Assembly: GCA_933822405.4 (NCBI GenBank)
Contig: CAKOGP040001981.1
Span: forward strand, 47,077-111,076
Length of the DNA stretch: 64,000 nt
Direction: 5' to 3'
Source of the DNA: Cylindrotheca closterium
Taxonomy: Eukaryota > Bacillariophyta > Bacillariophyceae > Bacillariales > Bacillariaceae
The notes below the pieces were generated by a model. That model worked only from the letters and a program-made list of their open reading frames with translations, did not search any database and was not told the DNA's origin. Numbering within the stretch: position 1 is the stretch's first letter; every line of letters starts with the position of its first letter. A program made the translations under genes and the position numbers. This document shows positions 34,417 to 44,953 of the stretch, in pieces.

Positions 34417-35319
34417 CTAGTACTTGTCTGGTTGAAATGGAGTTACATGGACTTTTCGACTCCAAGGGATGGATGGTTTCAGTTTCTTCAGTTTCGTTGC
34501 CTTTTCCTCTCCAATTGGAACGAGGGGAGTGGATATCGGAGGGCAATACGAGGTTGGTGGCGACTGTCTTTTACTGTCATTGGCATCCTTTCGCTTTAGG
34601 ATTGAAATGGCAAATGTTGTGGAACTAGCTTGTCTTCGTTTTGGAACAATCTGGTTGGCTCTTTTCGATTTCAATGCTGCCTTGGGGTCTAGCCTCATGG
34701 GACCAGGCACAGGTATAGGGGTTTGTGATCGTTCCGGTTTCTGTTTGCTGTGAAATTTTAAAAAGGAATTGTATGTCTGCTGTACATTCTCTTTGTTCTG
34801 TTGTTGGTGATGCAGTTGTTGTTGATGATGTCGATGCTGCTTTCTGGAGTAACTGATTGAAGATTGTCGCTGCTGCTTTACTCGTTTCATGTCAGGTCGT
34901 TTCTTTTTCGCTGCTAATGCAACGCGTTGATCTATCGAATCATCATTCTTGTCATGTTGACTCTTACTCTCTCCAGAATCTCGTACTGATTTCAACATCC
35001 TTTGTCGGCTTTTCGTATTGTATTTCGAACGTTCTACCGCATCTTCGACCATCTTCTTGGCCAATGGATTACGGAAACGGAATGGTCGTGACTTTGTTAT
35101 TTCCTTCGATTCTCGGTACTTGTTATTGCATTCTTCATTGCCTTTCATATGATGACCCATTGTCGTAGGAATTGTAGCCATGTCGTCATCGTCTGATCCT
35201 TTCCAACCGCCAAGAATGGAGGGCCAGCCATCCATACAGTCAAAAACTCGACAGAACCCCATTGTACTATAAATGGTACTAGTATCCTCACTACATCCAT
35301 GATCTGACCCCATTCCCAT
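34417..35319 (-). CDS. Basic, Gln/His/Lys-rich protein of unknown function
   Basis: 300 residues from ATG 35319. Not recognised. It has basic stretches (KKKRPDMKRVKQQRQ), a Gln/His run (HRHHQQQLHHQQQ) and a C-terminus with SILKRKD and WSRKVHVTPFQPDKY. The composition fits a nuclear nucleic-acid-binding or chromatin-associated protein, as inference only. An overlapping upstream frame from ATG 35420 (GWTPSNYKPTPEAKS, NRWEWGQIMD) looks protein-like and may be a first exon joined by an intron that I cannot place. The 3' end converges on the dehydratase gene, 118 bp away. Confidence 0.6.
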   Translation of the reverse strand: MGMGSDHGCSEDTSTIYSTMGFCRVFDCMDGWPSILGGWKGSDDDDMATIPTTMGHHMKGNEECNNKYRESKEITKSRPFRFRNPLAKKMVEDAVERSKYNTKSRQRMLKSVRDSGESKSQHDKNDDSIDQRVALAAKKKRPDMKRVKQQRQSSISYSRKQHRHHQQQLHHQQQNKENVQQTYNSFLKFHSKQKPERSQTPIPVPGPMRLDPKAALKSKRANQIVPKRRQASSTTFAISILKRKDANDSKRQSPPTSYCPPISTPLVPIGEEKATKLKKLKPSIPWSRKVHVTPFQPDKY

Positions 35320-35420
35320 CGATTAGTAGGTGCAGTACGACAGCTTTTTGCTTCTGGTGTTGGTTTGTAGTTGGATGGTGTCCAACCCTGCTGGATGGAG
35401 TTTTTCTGTACTGCCGTCAT

Positions 35421-35977
35421 GGCATTGTTCGTTCCTAGATAGCCACTAGCGTGGATGCTCCGCTGCCGGCAATCTCGTTATGATGGGAGTACAATTTTCC
35501 GAGAGAGGAAACACATACACATGAGGAAGTTGGAACCAGCTTCTCATCCGTTGGGAAATTGAATTGAGTAACGATGTTTGAGTAATGCGTCTGTATTTTC
35601 ACGATACGAACCCATGACCGGCCGGCGTTACACATAAATAATTCAAACTGAGATAACATTGCGACCAACAAATTCCTGCATCCTTCACGGAAATATGCTT
35701 TAAACGTGGGAATTGAGTAACGATATCTGAGTAATGTGTCTGAAAGAACGCATGAATGGCCGGCACGTATTTATAAATGACACGAACTTGGATACCACTG
35801 CGACCACCAAATTTCCTACATCAGGACCAACATTTTAAATCCTTGATCCATCCTGTTCAGAACATTTCACACGACCATGACTGAACCCATGGCGGTAACC
35901 TCAAGGCTATAGTGTGTAATTCGCTCACAACTTTGAATCTTGTAGTTTCTCACAACACACACCAAAACACAAACGAA
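35421..35977. other. Intergenic, local duplication of a short element, no gene
   Basis: Two related pieces occur, about 35555-35650 and 35708-35795: AATTGAGTAACGAT, TGAGTAATG, GTCTG, CATGA, GGCCGGC. They suggest an old ~150-bp tandem duplication. The start of the next gene is at 35978. Confidence 0.5.
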
Positions 35978-37378
35978 ATGAAGACCTCTTTTTCAATTGC
36001 ACTTCTAGCATCCTTGTTGCTTGCCAACACTGCTGTCCATGGCCAAACCACTTGTAACAGCACTGCCGATTGTGAGGCTGGTGCGGAATACTGCTCCGAT
36101 GGAGCTTGCGCTCCGATCGGATTTTGCCAAACGGAAGTGGACTGCTACAATGAACAAAACGACTTTTCGTCAGACGATTGCTCTGGCTACTTGGAATGTA
36201 ATGCCAATCAATGCTCCAAGACTTGCAACGGAGCCGCGTGCAAGCCTGGATCCTCTTTGTTGGATCTCTTTTGCCCATCCGTGATGTGCGACATCCAGAA
36301 CTGCGAAGGTGCCGTGTCTTGCGTCAACAACAACTGTGGTGAATGTAACATCTTTTACTTTGATGCCAAGGGAAGCCGAATCTGCGACAATGATGACAGT
36401 TTGAGTTCTGGTCCAGGTGTTGCAGAGCCTGTACCATGCTCTTCGAATAGCGACTGCCATGTCAATATTGACGATGAGGACAAGATCGATTCTATCACGA
36501 ATATCATGCAACTTGATACTCGTGCTCCTGCTGCTCAACCATATTGTGCGGCTGGTTTCTGTGCAGCACCTGGAACCTGTTCCACCGATGAAGATTGTGT
36601 CAACCCCTCCAATGACTATGGCATTATCGAATGCGTAGGCCCCATTGTATGCCAAGAAGGTCAATGCACCCGTGACTGTGACACTGGTTCCATGTGCAAG
36701 GAGGGTGCCACTCCGGTAAATTGCCTTGTGGATCCGTGCACGGTGACTGGTTGCCCCGAGTCGACCGGATGTGTTTCCGATTATTGTGGTGGTGGCTGTG
36801 ACGCCATTCACTTTGATGTTGCCGGAAATGTCTTGGAAGAATGCGTGAAAGAGCCATTCACACTTCCTGAATCTTGTACCCAAGACAAGGACTGTAACGA
36901 TGATACTAGTGGTGCTGTGCCAACCCACTACTGTTCCGCTGGAAGTTGCGAGGCCATGGGATTTTGCACGGACACTACTGATTGTCTCAATCCATCCAAC
37001 GAAGTGAACTTTGTCGCCTGCACCGGCTATCACCAGTGCACGAATGGAGAATGTGGTCATGTCTGCTCCAATGAAGAGCACTGCTGCTTTGTTGCCGCAA
37101 AATGCACTGCCGAGGAATTGGAAGCTTGTCCCGATGCCGTCACATGTGTCAAGGACAATTGCAACGATTCCGGTGATCACTGTGGGGCTGGAACTGGTAG
37201 CTTTTATTTTGACATTTCTGGTAACTCTATTTGTGCCTCCTCGCCCTCTGCCGTTCCCACTGAAAATAAGGCAACAGCTACTGGGCCAGGAGACGAGGAG
37301 GAATTAGCGGACGGAGCCATGGCAGTTGGCAGCACTTTTTCCCTCTTGGTAATTGTGGCCAGCATTTATATGCTATAA
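35978..37378 (+). CDS. Secreted Cys-rich protein with three repeats and C-terminal membrane or GPI anchor
   Basis: The start is ATG 35978; the frame further upstream opens only at a GTG. A clear signal peptide (MKTSFSIALLASLLLANTAVHG) is followed by three Cys-rich repeats of about 135-150 residues. Each begins CxSxADC/CSSNSDC/CTQDKDC, then YCxxGxCxxxGFC, DCxNxxN, a CxGxxxCxxxxC core, and ends with F-Y/H-FD-x-x-G-x-x-x-C. The C-terminus, GAMAVGSTFSLLVIVASIYML, is a hydrophobic tail with nothing after it, as in GPI-anchored proteins. Probably a cell-wall or cell-surface protein; no specific function can be assigned. About 466 residues after reassigning the start. Confidence 0.82.
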   Translation: MKTSFSIALLASLLLANTAVHGQTTCNSTADCEAGAEYCSDGACAPIGFCQTEVDCYNEQNDFSSDDCSGYLECNANQCSKTCNGAACKPGSSLLDLFCPSVMCDIQNCEGAVSCVNNNCGECNIFYFDAKGSRICDNDDSLSSGPGVAEPVPCSSNSDCHVNIDDEDKIDSITNIMQLDTRAPAAQPYCAAGFCAAPGTCSTDEDCVNPSNDYGIIECVGPIVCQEGQCTRDCDTGSMCKEGATPVNCLVDPCTVTGCPESTGCVSDYCGGGCDAIHFDVAGNVLEECVKEPFTLPESCTQDKDCNDDTSGAVPTHYCSAGSCEAMGFCTDTTDCLNPSNEVNFVACTGYHQCTNGECGHVCSNEEHCCFVAAKCTAEELEACPDAVTCVKDNCNDSGDHCGAGTGSFYFDISGNSICASSPSAVPTENKATATGPGDEEELADGAMAVGSTFSLLVIVASIYML

Positions 37379-38967
37379 ATTGCTATTGCTTGTTTGCAAT
37401 TCGCGTCAACAAAGCGGCCGTCATGTATCAGTCTATTCCTTGGTCAATTAATTAATATGATAGCGATCTATTACACTGTAAGATCAACTTTGTAACTAGA
37501 ACCGAAAATAACAGGACACATCTATCAAAGGTTTGTATTATTTGATTACTGAGAATCCTTGCAATTTTTCGACGCAACATGGAATCATCTTTCTCCCCAT
37601 TCCTATATGCCAAGAGATCCCTCCAATCTAAGCTCTTTGTCGCTTTGAAGTTTGTGCTTGGCCGCCAAACGTAAAGTAGGTGGATCCAGAAGAAGGACTG
37701 ATCGAAGACTGGGTGGTGGTGGAATTTTTGGAATGAGGATGGTGGTGATTGGGTAGGGAACACGGGTTGAAAAGACGATGTCTTGATTCTCTTGTGGCTT
37801 CGTTCGTTCGTTCTTCTTCTTTTGGTGTCCCACATGATGACGACACGATGACTCGCCCATGGAGTCTTCGCAGCGTCTCTTGGTGAAAGATCCTCTGTGG
37901 AAGGTTGTTTGTACTGGTACAGCCGTGGTAGTATTAGCAAAGGGATTACTGCTACTAGTGGTGGTGCTGCTGTAAAAAGTCATGATGATGATGATGATGA
38001 TGATGTGGCAGTTGACGTTTTTTGCATGCGTTTACGGTTATCGATAGTTTTTGTGAGTGTGAAATCTAGCTTGTGTGTCTTGTGTTCGGTAATTTGGAGT
38101 AAAATTTGAACGGAAAGAAACATCTCGGTGGAAGGTTTGGTGGTTTGAGTTTGTTTGCGATGATTGATGGATATGATTGCGATATTTTCATTTCTTGATT
38201 GATGAATTCATTCGTGCTTTCAGTAGTCACGAATAACGTCCGTCCATTGACCGTAGAGCAGGAGAAACAGGCGGAGGGGGACTATATTGTGACTTACTAC
38301 TATTGAAGGCTAGAGCTATATCCTCAACCCTTGCATTAGATGTGCATTCCACTATCTACTTACCAATTTAGTAGTACGGTGCGATAGTTTCTTTCACTTC
38401 GGATAAGTTCATCATTCATATTATCGTGTTCATTTTTAGTCGCAGTAGTCGATCGAAAAACCAATCAACGGCGGCATCGGCACGGAATACCGGTAGCTCA
38501 GGCACAGCACAGTAGAATAATAAACCAGCATACCGGTAACATATCAGAGTTGACAATGATGATGATGAAGCTCTTGCGTCCATTCCATTATGGACGCTTC
38601 TCCCCTTCAAATCTCAGCAATAAATGGGAAACACCACCGATTTAGGTTGGTTTCGCGCTGCAATTCCAGCTTGAGCTTATGTCGTTCCTGACGACAATGA
38701 GCTCGAAACGGCCACGACCGAGAACCGGACGACAACTGTGCAATAACCTTCGCTAATTTGGTCATTTCCGTTTCAATCCTTATTTTTGCAACTTCAGTTT
38801 TACAAAGGAATAGATCATAAATCAAAGCAGCAAACTTTTTACCAGAAACCTTATTCTTGATCTTCATTAAAGATGCTGATCCTGAATACAGAGCAACTGC
38901 AATGACGGCGCCTCTGCTACAACACAAATATGCAATTTGAGTTGCAGTGGGCGAGTGCATATTATGT

Positions 38968-39004
<37 letters not shown>

Positions 39005-39219
39005 GCTAGGACATATTTTGAATGAGAAAAACTAGATTAAGGATGAAACATAAATATTGTTTCCAAAGATAATATCAAGAGATTCACAATGCAACAACAG
39101 TCATTCTCACTCTTTTATCTACTTTTGAACAGGATAGGTGGGTTCGTAGCACTTTCAGAATTGTGGCGTAGTGATATATAATTCTATTTGATTTATGACA
39201 ACAATTCATTGGCTTAATG
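37379..39219. other. Gene-poor region with possible small minus-strand ORFs and simple repeats
   Basis: Open minus-strand frames at 37452-37983 overlap in three frames (for example WRDLLAYRNGEKDDSMLRRK and GSTYFTFGGQAQTSK) and could be fragments of one small intron-containing gene, but I cannot build a model. Another, at 38607-38972, is unsupported. Simple repeats: (GAT)n at 37981-38005 and (AATC)n at 38970-39003. Confidence 0.35.
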
Positions 39220-41083
39220 CTACATACGAAGATCGACCACTACCAGCAAGATCATGGTAGTACAGCCCATCATGGCCAAGGACCACCATCTCGGTAAGGT
39301 AGCTGCGGATATGGGTGGGTTATTGACGGGATCGTCAACCCCCAAATTGTTCCCTAGTGTCTCAATGGTAGGAGACATTGTAGGCTCTCTTGTGAATAGT
39401 ATCTCGGTGTAATTGAAGTCGACCATTTTGCACTGAGACACAGGCCCAATTGCTGGATTGTTGTACAGACAACTGCACAATTCTCGGTTGCCGTCGGTTC
39501 GAGTGATCAAAACCCGACTTCCGGATCTAGCACAAACCTTTTGCATACCTGATCGACCGTTGATGGATACCCCACTATCTCGAGTGGCACTGGAGAAGAC
39601 ACAATACGGATATTCTCGTTTTCCAGTCAGCCTCGTGTTGCAAATGACTGGAAATTCATCGACTGGACAAGGTCCAACCACATCCGACCCAAAGGGAAAT
39701 CCATTCTCCACAAAGGCTAGGGATTCATCTTCTTCTCGATTGAAAAAACAGCCATCTGGTGAAGGCTTTGGTGTACTCGGTTGGGCTACTGGTTGTCGAA
39801 TGGGTTCCGCAATGGCAGGTTTGTCAATGCCCACAGTTGGCCAGGGTGTCACTGGCAACGGAGCTATCGACGGCACAGTGGATATTGATGGCTGCGGGGT
39901 ACCAATCGTTGGTCTTGTTGGAGCCGGTGAAGTGGGAGAAGGTGTTGGGTCTGGTGTTGTTGGAGACGAAGTTGGCTGAGCTGTGATCACTATTTCCCGA
40001 GTCGGTTCGGGTGTCGGCGCTGAGAGATCTCGGCAGTTGGATGCCAGCGATATATCATCCAGGCATGTGCATTCAGTCGGAGTATTGGAACGATCACTAA
40101 ACTGAATCGTCTCGTCGAGGCGAGCACAGGCAAGTTCCCCCGTGACTGTCAGATAGCCACAGTATGGACATCGGATCTTGATATCCAAGCTAGTATCACA
40201 AAAGCAAGGATACTCCGTTGCATCAATACAACGTGTCAATAGAGCAGTCCCAAAGGACTGGCCATTCAAAAAGGTTTGAGAAATCCCGTCCACATCGATG
40301 ACACACACATCATTCGGATCCACTGGCGTCGTGTCAATAGTCGGTGCAGGAGTGGTGGGTGCAGCCGTCGTTGGTGCTGATGTGACTGGTGCCCGAGTCG
40401 TTGGTGCGGGTGTGGTTGGCGCTGGAGTGACAGGGGCTGATGTGGGATTGGGATTGCTTCCGTTATCGTTGTTGACTGGTGGCTCAGTTTCCTGTATCGT
40501 CGGTGGGTTGGTACTGATGGTTGGTCGATTGGTTGGAGGGGTCGTGGGAGGACTGGTCAAGATAGTGGGACGATTGGTAGGCGGCGGTGGATTTGGCACT
40601 GGTGCATCAACGCATATTGCTTCTAGATAGTTTTCACCAAGGCTGTCTGGAGTCCTTCTCAAACAAGCACAATTTTTGGCAACGCCTCGATCATTCACGA
40701 TAGAAACCCTTTCATTTTCTTTGGCACATACAAAGTCGCCATTCTGTATCAGAAGCCCACAGTATGGACAATCAATTGGTGGATCGAAATCTAGATTGCA
40801 AAAGCAAGGAAATTCGAACCAGTTTCCGCATCTATAAACAAAATGATGGCGAAAATGATGAGTGATTTAGGAATCTTTTTGTAGCTCTTGAGGCATGAAT
40901 GATGAAATAGAAAAATACACACCTTGGAATTTCAAATAATTCACCGTAGCTTTCCCCCGGTTGAAAGACTTCTCCAGCGAATAAGCAAACCTCTCCCTGT
41001 TGTCTTGGTTGTACCTGTGCTACTGTCTCGTACAAATACATTTGGAGGCAGAAAAGAGCGACTCGGAAGCTGCGCTTCGCCAT
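39220..41083 (-). CDS. Secreted Cys-rich/mucin-like surface protein with three repeats and C-terminal anchor
   Basis: Two exons, 41083-40923 and 40831-39220 (91-bp intron, GTGTGT...TTATAG), join EIPR|CGNWFEFPCFC in frame and give about 590 residues. The signal peptide is MAKRSFRVALFCLQMYLYET. Three Cys-rich repeats follow: C-[LVF]-x...FxxGxx[FY]G...C...[FY]PCFC[ND]...CPYCG...C, each ending CxCL; the third has YPYC instead of CPYC. Between them are Pro/Thr linkers (APTTPAPTTRAPVTSAPTT), likely heavily O-glycosylated. A hydrophobic segment, WWSLAMMGCTTMILLVVV, ends the protein. It is probably a cell-surface or extracellular-matrix protein; the domain family is not recognised. It has the same overall plan as, but unrelated sequence to, the protein at 35978. 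Confidence 0.82.
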
Positions 41084-42161
41084 TTTGCAAGTCTGCGATT
41101 CGATGTGATTGCGGATCAAAGATGAGACTGCTGGCTTATGAATGCGATGGCTCAGCGATTGTTGAAAAGTAGGCGATGATCCTTCTAGCGATTATGGCTG
41201 TGGTTTTGTACATATACGACAGGCGCTGTCCTTCTTGTTGGGATCCCAGACATGAAAGCTACAGTATGTACACCAGTAAAAGGAAAAGGGTGAAACAAGT
41301 CTTGTGTTGTTTGGAGAATGAAGAAGGAGGAGAAACGAAAGACATTCCCAAGACCCACCAAGACTGCCAGACTGACCGACCAATTTTGTCGAAGTCTTGA
41401 CGGATGGCCGTGCGGACAGTTCCCGCATCAGAAAATGTCGACAATTCTCAAAGAAAGAAGGTTCCCGCATGAGTACATCTATGTACTGTTTCCCGTTTTG
41501 CAGAGTTGACGGCAAAGCAGAGTGCCTTAAATAAAATGTTCGTTCCCTGATGTCATGCGTCAGTTTCAGACGAGGGAAATCATTCCTTTTCAATTATGTC
41601 GTGTCACGCCTTGAGTTTCTATTGAATAGGAAAGGCGATGAATTAAAATGCCCATAAGTCTGAACTGACGTAAAACTGAAAGTGTATCGTTCATCGCATT
41701 TCTGACTTGATGGGGGTCGAATGTCTCAGGGATACCTGACGGAACGTGACAAATGGTTAGGGTAAGTGACGATTTTACATGTCACAAATGGTGACGTCAA
41801 AATATAGGTTCATTATACGCGGTAAAATGAAAATTTTGTTCCAACAAGATGTACTTGTTGTAGGCAGGAAATGGCAGTGCAGCTCAGGACATCGAAAATG
41901 CGGTATGCGGAACCATTTGCAGTTTGGCGCTCAATTATTGAGAGAAAGACCGTATATGAAAAATGGGAACAATTCTCCGTCTTGTTATGAACTGACGTTA
42001 AAGAAGAAGTGTGTTGTTTTGTTCGTATTCAGTCAGCGTGTATTTCCCAAGCCACAAAAAACAGCAACAAACAAGCACAGTAACAACAAGATTCATAGGT
42101 ACAGCAACAAACTACCAGAACTACCAGAAAAAACAGCTCTAACCAATCCAGCAACACAACA
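41084..42161. promoter_or_regulatory. Three-element TGACGT promoter of the first ARM/Ser-tail gene
   Basis: Distal GAACTGACGTAAAAC (TGACGT 41666-41671), followed by GTATCGTTCATCGCATTTCTGA. Middle GGTGACGTCAAAAT (41792-41799), followed by a CGCGGTAAAATGAAAATTT stretch. Proximal GAACTGACGTTAAAG (41993-41998), 164 bp before ATG 42162. The same three blocks in the same order precede the next three paralogues. TGACGT is a CRE-like bZIP site, also reported for diatom CO2-response elements and aureochromes. Confidence 0.65.
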
Positions 42162-43889
42162 ATGGAAGGTTCAATGGATCGTTCAGATTTCAATCCCGCA
42201 CCCGTTGCCAAAAGACGACGTCTAGACCAAAATATTGCACATGGTGATGATGAAAGGAAAGTCTCCAGCACAACATCGGGCCACTCTTCTCGTTTGGTTG
42301 TCAACACTGTCCTGAAACAGATTGCCACAGCCGACAAGTTGCTTCTAGTTAACCTTTTCATGGAGAACTTGGAAAACTTCCTTCAAGACGAGAATGGGAA
42401 AATCATGGCTTCAAATGATCCCAAAGGTCTGCAGTTCGTAGACACCTTTCTAGCACTCGATGGATGCGATGTCATTCTTCACACTCTGAAACAATGGGTA
42501 GAAGCAGGCGCCCGTCAAAACAATACTATTGATGAGGACACTGCCTCTTTTGTATCAACTGCTTTGGGCTTTTTGGTTCACTTGATGGTGTTTAACCGAA
42601 GGACAGCATTTCGCATCCTTGAAGTGAAGGGCGTACATATCACACCAATACTGATGCAAATTTGTCGGGGTGCACAGTTTGACACGGTGATTCTTGCTCG
42701 AGCAATCTCGATATGGGGCAAGCTCATGACGAATGTTACTCGAAGAGAAGATGTTCTAGTGGAGAACTTTTCCAACTTGATATTGAATAGTATGCACCTG
42801 CATCCAGAGTGTGAACGAATTCAACGATATGGATGCAAGTTCTTCGCGTCACTTGCCTCTATGGGACACAACAATGGAGAGACCCAAAATTTTGACAGAC
42901 AAAAGTTGCGACTAGTTGTTGAGCAGGCCTTGCTATCCTATCGACATAAAGAAAGGACCTACTACTGGTGTCGCCAGTGTACAGCTTTTTATTCGGCTGG
43001 GCAACTGGTCAGACATGATGATGGGAGTACTAGTTCGAGTACTGACTCATCAAGAAGCTCATCAAGAACCTCGTCAAGAACTTCATCAGACACATTATCG
43101 CAAAATCCATCACAAATCTCTGCGGCTCGTCAACTAGCCAGAAGACGAGAAGATGGTGAAGTTACTGACTCATCACGAAACTCATCACGAGGCTCCTCAG
43201 CAGATAAACTTGACGGGGATGATGATGGGAATACAAGCTCAAGTACTGACTCATCGCGAAACTCATCAAGAGCCTCCTCAGACACCATGTCCTCGCGAAA
43301 CTCATCGTCTGCGCAATTGGTCCGAGGTGTTCAGGTTACTGCTAACTCATCACAAAACTCTTCGACTGGTCCAGTCGTCAGTGCCGATGGTGGGAATACA
43401 AGCTCAGGTACTGACTCGTCAAACAACTCTTCGGCTCGTAAGCTGGGAAGCTCTGATGATGGGAATACAAGCTCAAGCACTGACTCATCAAGAAACTTTT
43501 CGGCTCGTAAAGGAGCCAGAGGTGGCGAGGGCAACTCCTCAGAAAGCTCTTCGGCTGATGCACTGGCCAGGGGTGACAGTGGGGGTGATAGTGGGAATAC
43601 AAGTACCGACTCATCACATCACTCAGCACAGAAGTCTTCGGCTGGTAATCTTGCCAGAGACGATGATGGAAATACAAGTGCAAGTACCGACTCATCACAG
43701 AAACTCTCGGCTGATAATCTAAATCAATTGGAGCAGATGGCTAGAGATGATGATAGGAATTCCAGAGATGATGATGGGAATTCAAGTTCAAGTACTGACT
43801 CATCACAAAAACTCTCGTCTGATCAACTTGATCAACTAGATCAAATGAACAGAGATGACTATGGAAATACCAGTACTGACACTGACTAG
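42162..43889 (+). CDS. ARM-like protein with Ser/Asp-rich repeat tail (paralogue 1 of 4)
   Basis: 575 residues, single exon, ATG 42162. The short N-terminal peptide carries an NLS-like AKRRRLD. Residues about 40-275 are a conserved helical region that reads like armadillo/HEAT repeats (ADKLLLVNLFMENLENFL, WGKLMTNVTRREDVLVENF, ERIQRYGCKFFASLA), ending in YYWCRQCTAFYSAGQL. The rest is a disordered tail of repeats like DDDGNTSSSTDSSRNSSR ending GNTSTDTD, rich in potential phospho-serines. It is the most diverged of four tandem paralogues in the N-terminal half. Function is unknown; a nuclear scaffold with phosphorylatable tail is inference. A 270-bp piece of the tail (about 43375-43645) is nearly identical to 51187-51455 in the fourth paralogue. 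Confidence 0.78.
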   Translation: MEGSMDRSDFNPAPVAKRRRLDQNIAHGDDERKVSSTTSGHSSRLVVNTVLKQIATADKLLLVNLFMENLENFLQDENGKIMASNDPKGLQFVDTFLALDGCDVILHTLKQWVEAGARQNNTIDEDTASFVSTALGFLVHLMVFNRRTAFRILEVKGVHITPILMQICRGAQFDTVILARAISIWGKLMTNVTRREDVLVENFSNLILNSMHLHPECERIQRYGCKFFASLASMGHNNGETQNFDRQKLRLVVEQALLSYRHKERTYYWCRQCTAFYSAGQLVRHDDGSTSSSTDSSRSSSRTSSRTSSDTLSQNPSQISAARQLARRREDGEVTDSSRNSSRGSSADKLDGDDDGNTSSSTDSSRNSSRASSDTMSSRNSSSAQLVRGVQVTANSSQNSSTGPVVSADGGNTSSGTDSSNNSSARKLGSSDDGNTSSSTDSSRNFSARKGARGGEGNSSESSSADALARGDSGGDSGNTSTDSSHHSAQKSSAGNLARDDDGNTSASTDSSQKLSADNLNQLEQMARDDDRNSRDDDGNSSSSTDSSQKLSSDQLDQLDQMNRDDYGNTSTDTD

Positions 43890-44953
43890 TCGCGCAGCAG
43901 GCTACTCATCACTAAATAAAATTAATGCGAAGCAATGTTTCACCTATTAGTTTTCAGCTATCTTCTGCATCATTCTCATCGTCATCGGCAATCTCTTTGG
44001 TTGTTGCCACTTCCCGTTCTTCTCCTCATTTGCTTGTCTCTTCTTATTCTCCATTGTCATTGCTAGTTGCGCTTGTTCAGCCAAGGATGGTCCCTTTGGC
44101 TGCTGCAAAGGCGATCTTGGCCTTTGATCTTACTGTAGACTTTTACTACTTTACTATCTATCTACTTTGACAGACGGCAGGAGTGGAAAAGTTCACGTCT
44201 CTTTTTCTACCGTTGGGAAAAAGATTAATCTCACAAGCGGCTGTTTGGGTCGTGCCGCGACTGACTGACTGACTTACTATCGACTGACGTGGCGTGTCCC
44301 GTCTCCTTGCCAATCAAGATTTTGCGTATTTGGGAGCCCAGGTATGCCTTTTCGTTCCTGTAGAAGCAGTTCCCACAATAGAGTACCGGGTACAAAGTAC
44401 CCGCAGCTGTAACGTACTTCTAATATCATTCGATTCGAAATGCTTTGTCCGAACTGACGTGAAATAGGAAGCATGTAAATTCGTTTGGTCGTATTTACGT
44501 CAGTTTTGGTTTCTGTCTAACTACTTTGACGGAGGAATGCCTGTAGGTTTTGTCCATAACGTTCCCATTCAAACTGATTTGTTCTACATTGATGGTGACG
44601 TGAAAATTATAGTGTATTTTAGTCGGTAAAACAAAACCTTCGTTGTATCTAGCCGCTATAAATGTATTTACGAACATCCTTCTTCGTAGCAAACCATCGA
44701 AAGTACGGGTATCATTGATCGTGTTATTTTGCTGGTCGTCTTCCTTTTCCAGCTCTGTTAGTTCTTGTTTTTGATTTAGTGACAGTGGGCACTTTTAATT
44801 CCTCCCGATGTTCGCCCACCCTTCACATTTTACAACATGCACTGACGTCAAAAAATGTGAGTTCCCATCATATTAGGTACGAAACACACAAAAACAAACC
44901 AAACACAAACAAAAGCAAATTCAAACCAACCAAACAAACAAACAAATACAACA
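43890..44953. promoter_or_regulatory. Three-element TGACGT promoter of the second ARM/Ser-tail gene
   Basis: TGACGT at 44455-44460 (distal, GAACTGACGTGAAATAGGAA), 44596-44601 (middle, GGTGACGTGAAAATTATAG then CGGTAAAACAAAACCTTCG) and 44843-44850 (proximal TGACGTCA, 111 bp before ATG 44954). Extra sites occur at 44285-44290 and, reversed, 44497-44502. I see no gene in this stretch. Confidence 0.65.

Noticed and set aside
34417..34700. SILKRKD and KVHVTPF in the basic protein as a further SILK/RVxF pair
   Set aside because: KVHV is not a good RVxF match and the surrounding block conserved in the GSG-family proteins is absent.
36170..37180. 336-codon minus-strand frame opposite the Cys-rich surface protein gene
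   Set aside because: Antisense shadow; the plus strand has a signal peptide and a regular Cys pattern.
37452..37983. Overlapping minus-strand frames as a gene
   Set aside because: Three frames look partly protein-like but no consistent exon model could be drawn; left as a noted region only.
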